Positions 32,301 through 40,816 of a stretch of DNA of 64,000 bases are shown in pieces. Below the pieces are notes generated by a model that worked only from the letters and a program-made list of their open reading frames with translations, was not told the origin of the DNA and ran no database searches. Source of the DNA: UBA2862 sp045658005 (GTDB lineage: Bacteria > Bacillota > Clostridia > Christensenellales > Aristaeellaceae); assembly GCA_045658005.1 (NCBI GenBank), contig JAZOUD010000064.1:1-64000 (forward strand), written 5' to 3'. The translations under genes and the position numbers were made by a program. How positions within the stretch are numbered: the first letter of the stretch is position 1; each line of letters opens with the position of its first letter.

Positions 32301-35300
32301 TCGTCCCGGATGAACCGGTCGATGTACTGCGGGTCGATCCACGTCGCCCCCAGGCGCACCTCGATCTCGGAGGCGTCCAGGTCTTTGGGCTGCACCCGCT
32401 TCAGGTATTCCACATTCACCTGATAGGTGGGATCATGCTCGGCGGCGCTCTGGGCTGCCCGCAGTTTCTCCCGCACATTGCCGGACAGGTACTCATCACT
32501 GGTTTCCCATGTGTTATTGGTGGGATCGAGGAAGATCACGCCCCGCAGCTCGTCAATGATCTCATCCTCTGACTTTCCGCACAGGGAGGCCATGTAGGGC
32601 AAATCCACCCTGGCCCGCTCCCCGATGGACAGCGCCAGCGCCTCACTGGCCGTGTCCACGGATTCCACCGGCTCCGGCTTTCGGATGGTGCGCTTGGTGA
32701 AGATGTCGGCCTTGCGCTTCAGCTGGCCGTTCTCGTCCAGCACTTCCAGCGCCGCCAGCAGGCAATAGCTGCTGTCCTGCTGGAAAGCCCGCTTGTTGGC
32801 GGTGGCGCTGATGAGGCCGAACTGCTTGGAGAAATCGTCATACTGCGCGTTCAGCGTTTGCTGCATGGCGGCGATCTGTGCGTCGGAGGCATCCTCCAGC
32901 TGTCCCTGCAATAATTCGCGCACGGTGTCCCGCAGGGCGATCATGGCGATCACACGATTAACCGTGTTCTTCGGCAGATCCACCGGGTTCATCACGCTGT
33001 TCTCCCTGTAATAGAGCTTGCCGTCCACCACGGTATAGCTGAAATTGCGCACATTCGGGTCGGCAGGCAGCGCCTCCGGCACATCCTCCAGGTCAGTATC
33101 GGAAAGCTCCACTTCGTTGATCTGACCATGGATGTTCCTGACGGCCTCCCGCAGCTGCTCGCCCAGGTCTGCGCCGGGGATGGGTTCCACCGTCACCTCC
33201 TGCTTGCCGTACTGCGTATTTTCATCCGTAAAAGTGCCCAGCACCATCTCCGGATGCTGGACGAAATAGTTGTTGACATGATAGCCCTCCGGGGTCTCGC
33301 CGACAGACACCCAACCAGGCTGCTCGATAGCGGCGCTCTCCCGCTTCTGGAAGAACATGATATCCGTCACGACACTGGTGCCGGCGTTGCGCTGGAAGGT
33401 GTTTCTCGGCAGCCGGATCGCGCCCAGCAGGTCGGCGCGGGCGGCGACATACTGCCGCATGGCGTCCGACTGCTTGTCCATCGTGCCGCTGGAGGTCACG
33501 ACGGCCACCACGCCGCCCGGACGCACCAGGTCGATGGACCGGGCGATGAAGTAGTCGTGAATCAGGAAGTTGTAGCGGTCATACTGCTTGTCCACCACTT
33601 TGAACGCGCCGAAGGGCACGTTGCCGATCACCACGTCGAAGAAATTGTCAGAGAAGGCGGTCTCCTCGAAGCCCTGCACGGCGATGGTATTCTTCTGATA
33701 GAGCTGCTGGGCGATCCTGCCGGTGATGCTGTCCAGCTCCACGCCGTACATCCTGGACGCGCTCATGCTCTCCGGCAGCATCCCCATGAAGTTGCCCACG
33801 CCGCAGCTGGGCTCCAGAATGTTGCCCTTCTTGAAGCCCATGCCGTCCAGAGCGTCATACATGGCGCGGATGACCGTGGGCGACGTGTAAAAGGCGTTGA
33901 GCGTGGAAGCCCGCGCCGCCTCGTATTCCTCCGGGGTGAGCGCCGCTTTGACCTCCGCGTATTCGCCCGACCACTCGCGCATGTCGGGATCAAACGCCTG
34001 GGGAATGCCGCCCCAGCCGACAAAACGCGAAAGGGTTTCCTGTTCCTCTGGCGTCGCCAGTCGGTTTTCGTTCTCCAGCGTTTTCAAAAGGTAGATGGCG
34101 TCCATGTTGGCGCGGAACTTTGCCTTCGGCCCGCCCGCGCCGAGATCATCGTCGGTGATGCGGAAGTTGTGGCGCTCCACAGGCGGCTCCGAAGGCGTCT
34201 CGCGTTCTTCCCTCGGTCTGAGATCGATGACGATCTCCTTCATCTTCATCGGCGTATCCGCTGTGTTCTCCTGGGACTTCGCCGCGTCCCTGACCCATTG
34301 AAGAACCACATCGTAATTCTCCGCGCGAAAGATGGGAAACCCGTTCTGCTGCTGGAAGGTCAGGTCTTTCAGCCGAACCTCATGGTAGAGGAGGTCGATG
34401 GATTCAATCTCAAACTGATGTCCGCCCACATCGAAGGTCATACCCATCTCCAAGGTATCTGCGGGAAGTTCGGGAGCATCTATATCGGGGCTTTCCGGCA
34501 CGAAATCCTCTGCATGAAGATGCTTGACTTCCTCACGGCTGCCGTCCTCCGCGATGCCAGACAAATAGACATTCTCCCCGTGCTGCCAGAGCGTCCGGGC
34601 ATTGGACTGCCACTGATCCGTGGCGAAACCTGTGACCTGCACCATGCCCTCCGGGGTTTCTCGCTCGATGAGCCGGGACCCACTTATCTCTGCGACGCGC
34701 CAGGCATCATTGCCATAGAATTCAAAGAAGCCATTGCGCTCAAAGCCGATGAGTGTGTCTGGGTACTGCGCTTTAAGAGCGTTGTACTCGGCATATTCCG
34801 CGTTGGTCAGCCGGTCAGAATTGTCGGAAGTCGATTCTATCTCCACGCTCTCTTGTTCCTGATCATCTTCATCTACTTCCATTTCCTGTTCGCTTTCGCC
34901 GGGCTGCTCCAACAGACCGAACATGGACATCTGCTGATTTTGCGCGGCCGGTTCCTTCTTCCAGGGCGGCTCCGGGAATATGGTGTAGGTGCCGTCGATG
35001 TAGTCATGCACCTGGAACAGTATCTCAGTACATTCCTGATAATGTTCATTTTCGGAGGGCAGCGCCGCCATCGCATCGTCCATCTGACTGACCAGCTCCA
35101 CGGCGGTGTCGGTCATCATCAGGGCGTCCGCGAGGGGCTGCCGGTCCTCGACGGCGATCAGGTCAGCGCCGGCAGGACGCGGGATGTCCTCCGGCATGTG
35201 GTAATAGAAGCTGCGGATGCGCCGCGCCATGGCATCGCGCTCATACCCTGGCATCTTCACATGATCCGAGGCCGTCAGATAGCGGTCATTCCGCATGAGA

Positions 35301-37633
35301 TAGTCGATGCGCTGCGCCACCTTTGCCCAGGACAGGGTCACTTCCGCGGCAGGATTGGTGAATCCGCCGACGCGCAGGTGTATCCCCTTGGAATCGTGCG
35401 ATTCATCCGAGCCATCCTTGCCGTTCAGCGCGGGAGAATGGCCGCCATCTCCGTAGTGCTGTTTCAGGAAATCCGCACGGGCTTTCCTGTCGTCGGTGGA
35501 CAGGAAGTGGGCGTAGATGGCAAGCCTGCTGTTTTCATAGCTTGCGCCGCCCGCCAGCTCCGCGTCGATCTCATCCTGGGTAATGAAAACGCCGTGGTTT
35601 TCCCACGCGAAGCCTTCCCTGGCCTGAAAGGGTATCCATGGTTTTGCGAACGTCTCAAAGGTATCCGCCATGCGGGTGGGATTGTAATAGTGAAAGCGCA
35701 TCACATCCCGATTCTCCGCATAGACCGCTGCGAAGTCGCGGAGCCGGGACACCAGCCTGTCCACATTCTCCTGATGGTCGAGGAAGCGGGAAACCTTCTC
35801 CACCTCGTCAGGAAAGCCGCCTTTGAACATCTCCAATTCAGCTTCATCGAACAGGATGTGCCGGTAATCGTCCACGATGTCCCTCTCCATGAGCGCCAGT
35901 GCGTTGGCGTACTCGGTCAGCACATTCCCTCGCGCCGCATCCAGCACGGGTTGGGGCGCATACTCGCCCTGTTTGAGAAGCTGGTGGATTCTGCCCGCCA
36001 CGTCGTCCCAGGACAGGAACGCCTTTTCCATGACCTGCTCCCGCACGGAATGGCCTGCCGCGATCTGCAAGCCCAGCTCGTCGAACCAAACGGCGTAGTC
36101 GGTGCCATTGATGGTGAAACCCTTGCCGCCCTTGCCATACTCACGCTTGACATAGGCCGTGGCCGCCTCCGGGGTCTGTTCGATTATATAGTTGTAGATC
36201 AGCCGCAGCTGGCTGCCCCGGCGGTTGCCACCGGTGCGCAGTATCTCGTCCACCACCTCCGTGGGCACAGTGATCTCACGCTCATAAGGCGCTGCCATGC
36301 GTTCCTCTATGGCGCGGATCTGCTGGTTGACAGTGGGCAATTCAGGCAAAGAGAGGGCAGAGGCGATTTCCGCCTCTGCCGCGCTCAAATCCTGTTCGGT
36401 TGTTTCCTCGGTCAGCTGTAGACCAATTCCGTCAATATGATCTCGTCCGCCCGATTCCGAAGGTTGTTCATCTGCTGAATCCAGTTCATCGGATCGCTCT
36501 CTTTCAGAGCCTCCGTCACGCCTTCCGTCCGCGCCATCTGCTCGGTCAGCTGCACCAGGCGCTCGTTCGCCCGTTGGTCGATTTCCGACAGATGCCGGGT
36601 CAGCTTGCCCGTCGCCAGCATGCTCTGATACCAGTTTGGACGGTTCTCCTTCAGGTAGGTCCTGCGCAGCATCCCGTACTTCCCGATCTGCGGCGCGTTC
36701 TCCGTCTCGATTACCAGGTTCGGAAACAGGTAATCTCCCTTGCGATGATACGTCAGCTCCATTCTCTTGCCCTCCTTCTTCGGGTCGTTCACTGTCTTGA
36801 CTTTCGCGCTTTAACGTGGTAAAGCGATTATACACCGGACTTTCACTTTTTGCAAGGGGTTTCTGCAAATTTTCTCGGACAGGATTTTCACGATCCCACG
36901 CGCGTATCTCCCGCCCAATGTCCATGAGGATGATCTCGGTGAGGTTGCTCACGGCGTTGCCCAGCACCGTGAGGGTGCCCAGCCGGTTGAAGAACTGGAT
37001 GCCCCGGAAGTCGCTCTCATGGAGATAGCTTTCAGGGTTCAGCCCGCAGCGCCGGGCCACCTCATAGAAGATAGAATTCCGGAAGACGGCGCGGAAAGTC
37101 TCCCTCCGCGCCTCCTCCGGCAGCGTCGCCAGCAGCGAGCCGTTCATCTCCTGTTCGATGCCGTCCATCGCGTCCTCCAGGTATTCCTCAGTCACCTGCT
37201 CGGCCACCTGCTCCAACGCAAGCATGATGGAGCTGACGTCGGGCAGGTTGTAGGTGCTGGACAGGTAAACGAGGAACCACTCCCTGTGGCGGTCATCCAG
37301 ACGCCAGATGTAGGGATCGGGCGCACCGAGCACAGCATAGGTATCCGCGATGTCAAACACATAGCGCAATCTCTCCGGCTGGGTGGCGTCGTCGATGAGG
37401 GCGATGCCCTTCGCGCCGCGATTCACCCACCGTCCGACCTTCTGATTCCACGTATCCAGCGTGGCGCAGGCCGTGGCTTCAGGCCGCTGGGCGTAGATCA
37501 GCAGCTGCTCCAGAAAGCTGTAACGGTACATCCGCGAAGCGGTGTCCATGAAGCGCATCCAGTCCTGCGGGGAACTGCTGACCGACCCGGCCTCGGAATA
37601 GGCCAGGTTGCGGATATTGTTCAGTTTCGCCAA
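29315..37633 (-). CDS. Giant N6-adenine methyltransferase / SNF2 helicase ICE protein
   Basis: 2,772 residues, TTG start with AAGGAAGT upstream. Order: ArdC-like N-terminal region (DTASRMYRYSFLEQLLIYAQ); low-complexity linker (about 275-410) that is overprinted with tnpV; two related LPD-type blocks (SQLRLIYNYIIEQTP near 450 and SRLAIYAHFLSTDDR near 720); methyltransferase with EPSCGVGNFMG near 1275 and NVPFG near 1337 (the NPPF/Y motif); SNF2 helicase with GAGKT near 1944, DESH near 2105, ATGTPISN and EGRILRQGN near 2436; C-terminal coiled coil and acidic tail. Family members are carried by many gut ICEs and are thought to protect or process incoming DNA; not shown biochemically here. Lies between the conjugation genes and the YodL genes. 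Confidence 0.9.
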   Translation of the reverse strand: MAKLNNIRNLAYSEAGSVSSSPQDWMRFMDTASRMYRYSFLEQLLIYAQRPEATACATLDTWNQKVGRWVNRGAKGIALIDDATQPERLRYVFDIADTYAVLGAPDPYIWRLDDRHREWFLVYLSSTYNLPDVSSIMLALEQVAEQVTEEYLEDAMDGIEQEMNGSLLATLPEEARRETFRAVFRNSIFYEVARRCGLNPESYLHESDFRGIQFFNRLGTLTVLGNAVSNLTEIILMDIGREIRAWDRENPVRENLQKPLAKSESPVYNRFTTLKRESQDSERPEEGGQENGADVSSQGRLPVSEPGNRDGERAADREVRDAAQDLPEGEPSKLVSEHAGDGQADPASVGNRPTGERAPGAADRADGADGRRDGGSERERSDELDSADEQPSESGGRDHIDGIGLQLTEETTEQDLSAAEAEIASALSLPELPTVNQQIRAIEERMAAPYEREITVPTEVVDEILRTGGNRRGSQLRLIYNYIIEQTPEAATAYVKREYGKGGKGFTINGTDYAVWFDELGLQIAAGHSVREQVMEKAFLSWDDVAGRIHQLLKQGEYAPQPVLDAARGNVLTEYANALALMERDIVDDYRHILFDEAELEMFKGGFPDEVEKVSRFLDHQENVDRLVSRLRDFAAVYAENRDVMRFHYYNPTRMADTFETFAKPWIPFQAREGFAWENHGVFITQDEIDAELAGGASYENSRLAIYAHFLSTDDRKARADFLKQHYGDGGHSPALNGKDGSDESHDSKGIHLRVGGFTNPAAEVTLSWAKVAQRIDYLMRNDRYLTASDHVKMPGYERDAMARRIRSFYYHMPEDIPRPAGADLIAVEDRQPLADALMMTDTAVELVSQMDDAMAALPSENEHYQECTEILFQVHDYIDGTYTIFPEPPWKKEPAAQNQQMSMFGLLEQPGESEQEMEVDEDDQEQESVEIESTSDNSDRLTNAEYAEYNALKAQYPDTLIGFERNGFFEFYGNDAWRVAEISGSRLIERETPEGMVQVTGFATDQWQSNARTLWQHGENVYLSGIAEDGSREEVKHLHAEDFVPESPDIDAPELPADTLEMGMTFDVGGHQFEIESIDLLYHEVRLKDLTFQQQNGFPIFRAENYDVVLQWVRDAAKSQENTADTPMKMKEIVIDLRPREERETPSEPPVERHNFRITDDDLGAGGPKAKFRANMDAIYLLKTLENENRLATPEEQETLSRFVGWGGIPQAFDPDMREWSGEYAEVKAALTPEEYEAARASTLNAFYTSPTVIRAMYDALDGMGFKKGNILEPSCGVGNFMGMLPESMSASRMYGVELDSITGRIAQQLYQKNTIAVQGFEETAFSDNFFDVVIGNVPFGAFKVVDKQYDRYNFLIHDYFIARSIDLVRPGGVVAVVTSSGTMDKQSDAMRQYVAARADLLGAIRLPRNTFQRNAGTSVVTDIMFFQKRESAAIEQPGWVSVGETPEGYHVNNYFVQHPEMVLGTFTDENTQYGKQEVTVEPIPGADLGEQLREAVRNIHGQINEVELSDTDLEDVPEALPADPNVRNFSYTVVDGKLYYRENSVMNPVDLPKNTVNRVIAMIALRDTVRELLQGQLEDASDAQIAAMQQTLNAQYDDFSKQFGLISATANKRAFQQDSSYCLLAALEVLDENGQLKRKADIFTKRTIRKPEPVESVDTASEALALSIGERARVDLPYMASLCGKSEDEIIDELRGVIFLDPTNNTWETSDEYLSGNVREKLRAAQSAAEHDPTYQVNVEYLKRVQPKDLDASEIEVRLGATWIDPQYIDRFIRDEFHTDFWMIGRQIKVQYSKVSGQWNIQGKSMDRGNPMVYSTYGTERLNAFHLLEDALNLKDTKVYDTWRDADGDHRVLNKKETMLAQQKQELIRAAFKEWIFKDMRRRETLVAKYNELFNAVRPREYDGSHIRFVGMTPEITLMQHQKNAIAHILYGDNVLLAHCVGAGKTFQMIAAGMEARRLGLSQKNLYVVPNHLTEQWGADFLRLYPGANILVATKKDFEPANRKKFCSRIATGDYDAIIIGHTQFEKIPLSHERQAAMIQAQIDEITTAIAEEKAEQGGRYTIKQMERTRKGLEARLKKLNDQSRKDDVVTFEQLGVDRLFVDESHYYKNLFLYTKMTNVAGIQTTDAQKSSDMYLKCRYLDELTGGKGITFATGTPISNSMVELYTIMRYLQYDTLQRTGLGHFDSWASTFGETVTAIELAPEGTGYRAKTRFARFFNLPELISMFKEVADVQTADMLKLPVPEAEFVNEVLKPSEIQQDMVASFSDRAEAVRSGRVDPREDNMLRITNDGRKCALDQRLMNPLLPDDGESKVNACIRNAFKVWQDGQADRTAQVIFCDLSTPKGDGSFNVYDDIRNKLEAMGVPPEEIAFIHEATTETQKAELFAKVRAGQVRVLLGSTAKLGAGTNMQDRLIALHHLDAPWKPSDLEQQEGRILRQGNMNERVQIFRYVTEGTFDAYMWQILENKQKFISQIMTSKSPVRACEDVDDTALSYAEIKALATGNPYIKEKMDLDIQVAKLRMLRASHTSQIYRLETDIARTYPVQIASVQQRIANLEADKEAAAPVLALDKEQFEMKVSGVVYTDRKDAGNALIKACTAAKTVSQELPVGEYHGFRLSASYDTFTNNFELSVRRQGKYTIKLGADPFGNLTRINNVLEGFADSLEESKRKLATLEQQLETAKEEVAKPFPQEQELIQKEARLSELNALLNMDEHGSEAALIDEEATVDEEPRGRAAAEEQREDAVEAEESEQDEVEQETVKPKRYQMAI
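36412..36762 (-). CDS. tnpV: TnpV-like protein overprinted inside the helicase gene
   Basis: 116 residues, same strand as the helicase gene but in the +1 frame. MELTYHRKGDYLFPNL and IGKYGMLRRTYLKENRP, then SEIDQRANERLVQLTEQMA and MNNLRNRADEIILTELVY, match TnpV proteins of clostridial transposons. AAGGAGGG stands 7 nt before the ATG and a promoter lies at 36827-36855, both within the helicase coding sequence. A homologue with the same upstream region is free-standing at 62457-62801. TnpV function is unknown; a recombination-directionality or DNA-binding role has been guessed for it. Confidence 0.82.
   Translation of the reverse strand: MELTYHRKGDYLFPNLVIETENAPQIGKYGMLRRTYLKENRPNWYQSMLATGKLTRHLSEIDQRANERLVQLTEQMARTEGVTEALKESDPMNWIQQMNNLRNRADEIILTELVYS
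36810..36826 (-). promoter_or_regulatory. CGCTTTA hairpin before overprinted tnpV
   Basis: Minus strand CGCTTTACCACGTTAAAGCG, an inverted repeat directly after the -10, matching CGCTTTACCATGCTAAAGCG at 62411-62430 before the free-standing tnpV. Possible operator or RNA hairpin. Confidence 0.6.
36827..36855 (-). promoter_or_regulatory. Internal promoter for overprinted tnpV
   Basis: Minus strand TTGCAA (36850-36855), 17 bp, TATAAT (36827-36832) inside the helicase reading frame (encoding part of VYNRFTTLKR). The same -10 and following 20 bp occur before the second tnpV. Confidence 0.7.
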
Positions 37634-37666
37634 TCAGATCACTTCCTTGTCGTTTAGAGGAGGCGT

Positions 37667-38308
37667 TTAATCGTCGCTCTCCTCGTCGCTGTCGTCGTAC
37701 TCCATGCCCTCGTCGTCATCGTCGTAGTCCTCGTGCTTGGGCTTGTACACCTTGAAGTACCAGCCGCCGCCGATGACCGCCAGCGCCAGCGCGCCGATCA
37801 GGGCATAGGAATTGATGTTGGTTTCCTTCTTCTCCGGCTCTACGGTGATGACCTGGGGCGTCGGCGCAGGAGTGGGCAACTGAATCTGCACCGTGGGCGC
37901 GGGCGTCGGCGTCGGCGCGGTGTAACCCTCGATGAAGTCGGAGACATCGTCCTCGTTCACCTTCGCCAGCATATACACGTTCTCGCTGGCGCGGGCGCGA
38001 TCCACCACGATGAAGAAGGAATTGTTGTTGCTGGTGGTGATGGTGTAGAACTCCTTGGAGCCGTCCGAGATATCGTCCAGCACCTCGCCGTTGCCCGCGA
38101 TGGTGAAGGGCTGCATGGACACCTCCGGCAGCGGTTCATAGGATACGTCCGGCGTGGGACCGGGCGTGGGCGTGACCTCGATGATTTCGGCGGGCTCCGT
38201 GTCCACCTCGGCGGCCTAGGGGACATTAGCGTATGCCGGCGCGCCCATCAGCAGCGCCGACACGCCCAGCAGAAGGGGTATGGTTTTCATCAGCTTTCGG
38301 ATTCTCAT
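37667..38308 (-). pseudogene. DUF4366 (CD1107-type) ICE surface protein interrupted by in-frame TAG
   Basis: The frame begins at ATG 38308 with CGAGGAAA upstream and encodes a signal peptide, MRIRKLMKTIPLLLGVSALL..APAYANVP, then TAG at 38216-38218, then continues in the same frame (AAEVDTEPAEIIEVTP) for 179 residues from a GTG at 38206: a Pro/Thr-rich stalk, a central domain, a transmembrane helix (SYALIGALALAVIGGGWYF) and an acidic tail. Without readthrough the body has no export signal. The body matches DUF4366 proteins of clostridial conjugative elements. Either a nonsense mutation, a readthrough codon or an assembly error; other ICE genes here use TAA and TGA stops. Confidence 0.75.
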
Positions 38309-38341
38309 GTTTTCCTCGCTTTCTTACAGGGAGACCTGTAT

Positions 38342-40801
38342 TCAGTTGTCATAGAAGGGCAAGCGTCCGAAGCACAGGAAGTGCGCCTTGAAGTAGCGGG
38401 TATCGATGCGCCCGTACTTGATGGGATTGCCGCAGTGGATCATGGTGTTCTGTCCCACATAGATGCCGACGTGGGAAGCGCCGTCCGTATCGTAGGTCTT
38501 TTCAAAGAACACCAGGTCTCCGGGACGCGCCTGGTCGGGCGACACATAGGTACACATGCGGCACAGCTCCTTCGCTCGCTTGGTGCCGACATTCCAGCCA
38601 TTGCCGCAGTGGTTGAGCACCCAGCACACGAAGCCGGAGCAGTCGAAGCCCGTGCGCGGGCTCTTGCCGCCCCACACATAGGGCATCCCCAGGTACTTCT
38701 CCGCTTCCCGGATCATGTTGGCAAACTTCACGTCGGACAGGGCTTCGGGCGGAATGTCGAAGTGGATTCCCGAACTGCCGACGCCGGAGGCCGCCGAGAG
38801 ATCGAACAGGTAGGGGCGGTTGCCATAGGTCTTGTTGAGCGCGTCATAGATGATGGTTTCTTCCTCGTTCATGTTGGCGCGGGCGACCATATCGAAGTAG
38901 TGGTTGGTCAGCACCGCGTACTGGGTCCGATGCTCATATTCCACCTCCTGCTCTACGGGGTACTCCTCGATGACCGTCAGGCCGGTCTCCTCGTCGTAAA
39001 CCTCCCGCGTCTCCATCACCGACTCCACGCGGGTTCGTATCTCGCTGCCCGTGGACAGGGACAGCGTATACTGCTGCCGGAACAGGCGGTTGATCTCGGC
39101 CTTGACCTCATTGTTGTAGGTGAAGCCGCCGAATTTCACCTGGAGATAGGAGATCAGGTGATAGGGATTGTGCTCGATCTCGTCGATCTGGTATTCGTAA
39201 TCATCGTAGCCGGGATGGGACGTTTGCAGGCCGTAGACCTGCGAACTCAGGCCGTCCTCCAGCGCGCAATAGGCGTTCTCGGCGGCATAGATATCCTCGT
39301 CCGTGGAGACGTAGGTGGTGGAGATCACCGTGGTGCCGCTGCCATGTACCAGCGAGGCGACGCTGGTCATGGACACGCCGATCAGTGCGAAGATCAGGCC
39401 CGCCGCGGCGACGCCGATGATCGCGCCCTTGTGTTCGGAGAAGAAGGATTGTACCGCCTTTTTCGCCTTCGCCGGGATGGAGAAGGACGTGTCCGCGGAT
39501 TCCACAAAGCCGCCCGCTGTCACCACGGTTTGCTTGCGCTTGGCGGCGATGGCGGCCCGCTGGCGCTTTTTCTTATGGAAGGCGCGGATCTGCTCCTTTT
39601 TCCGATGCTCCACCTGGGCGGCGTGTTCCTGCTTCACGGTTTCCATGCGCGCCTTGCTGGCCTTGCGCCGGTTGGCTGCGCGCTTGGTGGACTTGGCGAG
39701 GCCGGTTGTCTTGCGGATAGCAAGCCCGCTTGCTTCAATGGATTGAACGCCGGTATTCTCCGCACCGGCCTCATGAAGCTGCTGACCGGCGTAGAGCAGT
39801 GCCGGGGTCGCGGCGGTTTTCACCGTTCGCTTCGCTATCCTGCCCGCGCCGTGGACGAAGTTGGAGCCTTCATCCGAGAAGTTGAGACGGCTCTTGCGCT
39901 TCGCGGAGGCGATGCTCTCCGTCTGGGCAGTCTCGCCCTCGGCCAGCTCCTCAAAGGTCTCGGCGGCGGCCTGCTCTTTCGCCTTGGCCTCTCGGAACGC
40001 GCTGGCCTGCGCGCGCTGGCGCTGCTTGACCTCGGATGGAGCAGGGCTTTCGCTCTCTGCCGGTTCTTCGGACCCCTCAATGGGTTCTTCGGAACCAGCC
40101 TCCATCTTTATACCGTCGTCATCGTAAAGAACGCGCCGCTGCTTTCGCGGCTTAATTTCGGCGTCAGGCGTATCAATGGATTCAACCTCAGCCTGTTCGC
40201 TGATCTCCGCTTCAAGCCGCTTCTCATCCTCGTCGTACCGAAGCCGACTGGCGTTCCTGCGCTGCACATGCTTCTTATCGTCTGAACCTCTCACCGGGCG
40301 ATCCCGGAGATCGTCCGAGCGATATTTGAAGCGGCTGCTGAGCCCCGGTAGACTGGCATTATCATCGACGGCACGGGCGGACTGACGCCGCTGGGATCGG
40401 CTGTGGGAGGGCATGTCGGCAACACGGGATTCCAGCGGTTCATCGGTTTCCCGGAGACTATCAGCCTCTCCTTCCTCTATGGCCTCACGGCTTCTTGCCA
40501 ACTGTTGCGGCTGGCCACAGCCTTGCCTGTGGGGACGCGATTCCACTTCATCGTCGCGGTCATACCGGCTGGCACCCCGCTTTCCGGCTTTCGTCTTGCT
40601 GGGCGCTGGCTTTCCTTTCTCCAACACTCCGTCAAGAGTATCTATGCCATCATCCGGCCCTCGTGCCATGTTCACATCCAGCTCGACATCCTTCTTGCCG
40701 ACCCTGCGCCGCTTTTTTGTGCGCACGTTCTCCTCGACCGTCGCGCCGCGAGCGCGCCGCTGGACGAGCTTATCCTTGGCCTTGTAGATGCGCTTTGCCA
40801 T
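38342..40801 (-). CDS. NlpC/P60 cell-wall hydrolase of the conjugation system (CD1108 type)
   Basis: 819 residues. A long, highly charged cytoplasmic N-terminal half (to about 440), one transmembrane helix (GAIIGVAAAGLIFALIGVS) and an extracellular part ending in NlpC/P60: catalytic Cys in GFDCSGFVCWV (near 720), His in SHVGIYVG and HCGNP. Such proteins replace VirB1 in Gram-positive type IV secretion, cutting peptidoglycan to let the channel through. The size of the charged N-terminal part is unusual. It lies immediately downstream of sortase B and VirB4. Confidence 0.9.
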   Translation of the reverse strand: MAKRIYKAKDKLVQRRARGATVEENVRTKKRRRVGKKDVELDVNMARGPDDGIDTLDGVLEKGKPAPSKTKAGKRGASRYDRDDEVESRPHRQGCGQPQQLARSREAIEEGEADSLRETDEPLESRVADMPSHSRSQRRQSARAVDDNASLPGLSSRFKYRSDDLRDRPVRGSDDKKHVQRRNASRLRYDEDEKRLEAEISEQAEVESIDTPDAEIKPRKQRRVLYDDDGIKMEAGSEEPIEGSEEPAESESPAPSEVKQRQRAQASAFREAKAKEQAAAETFEELAEGETAQTESIASAKRKSRLNFSDEGSNFVHGAGRIAKRTVKTAATPALLYAGQQLHEAGAENTGVQSIEASGLAIRKTTGLAKSTKRAANRRKASKARMETVKQEHAAQVEHRKKEQIRAFHKKKRQRAAIAAKRKQTVVTAGGFVESADTSFSIPAKAKKAVQSFFSEHKGAIIGVAAAGLIFALIGVSMTSVASLVHGSGTTVISTTYVSTDEDIYAAENAYCALEDGLSSQVYGLQTSHPGYDDYEYQIDEIEHNPYHLISYLQVKFGGFTYNNEVKAEINRLFRQQYTLSLSTGSEIRTRVESVMETREVYDEETGLTVIEEYPVEQEVEYEHRTQYAVLTNHYFDMVARANMNEEETIIYDALNKTYGNRPYLFDLSAASGVGSSGIHFDIPPEALSDVKFANMIREAEKYLGMPYVWGGKSPRTGFDCSGFVCWVLNHCGNGWNVGTKRAKELCRMCTYVSPDQARPGDLVFFEKTYDTDGASHVGIYVGQNTMIHCGNPIKYGRIDTRYFKAHFLCFGRLPFYDN

Positions 40802-40816
40802 GCGATTTCACTTCCT

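Noticed and set aside
33128..36421. 1,097-codon open frame opposite the helicase gene
   Set aside because: High GC at codon positions of the helicase leaves the antisense frame open; the translation has no domain character and no start signal.
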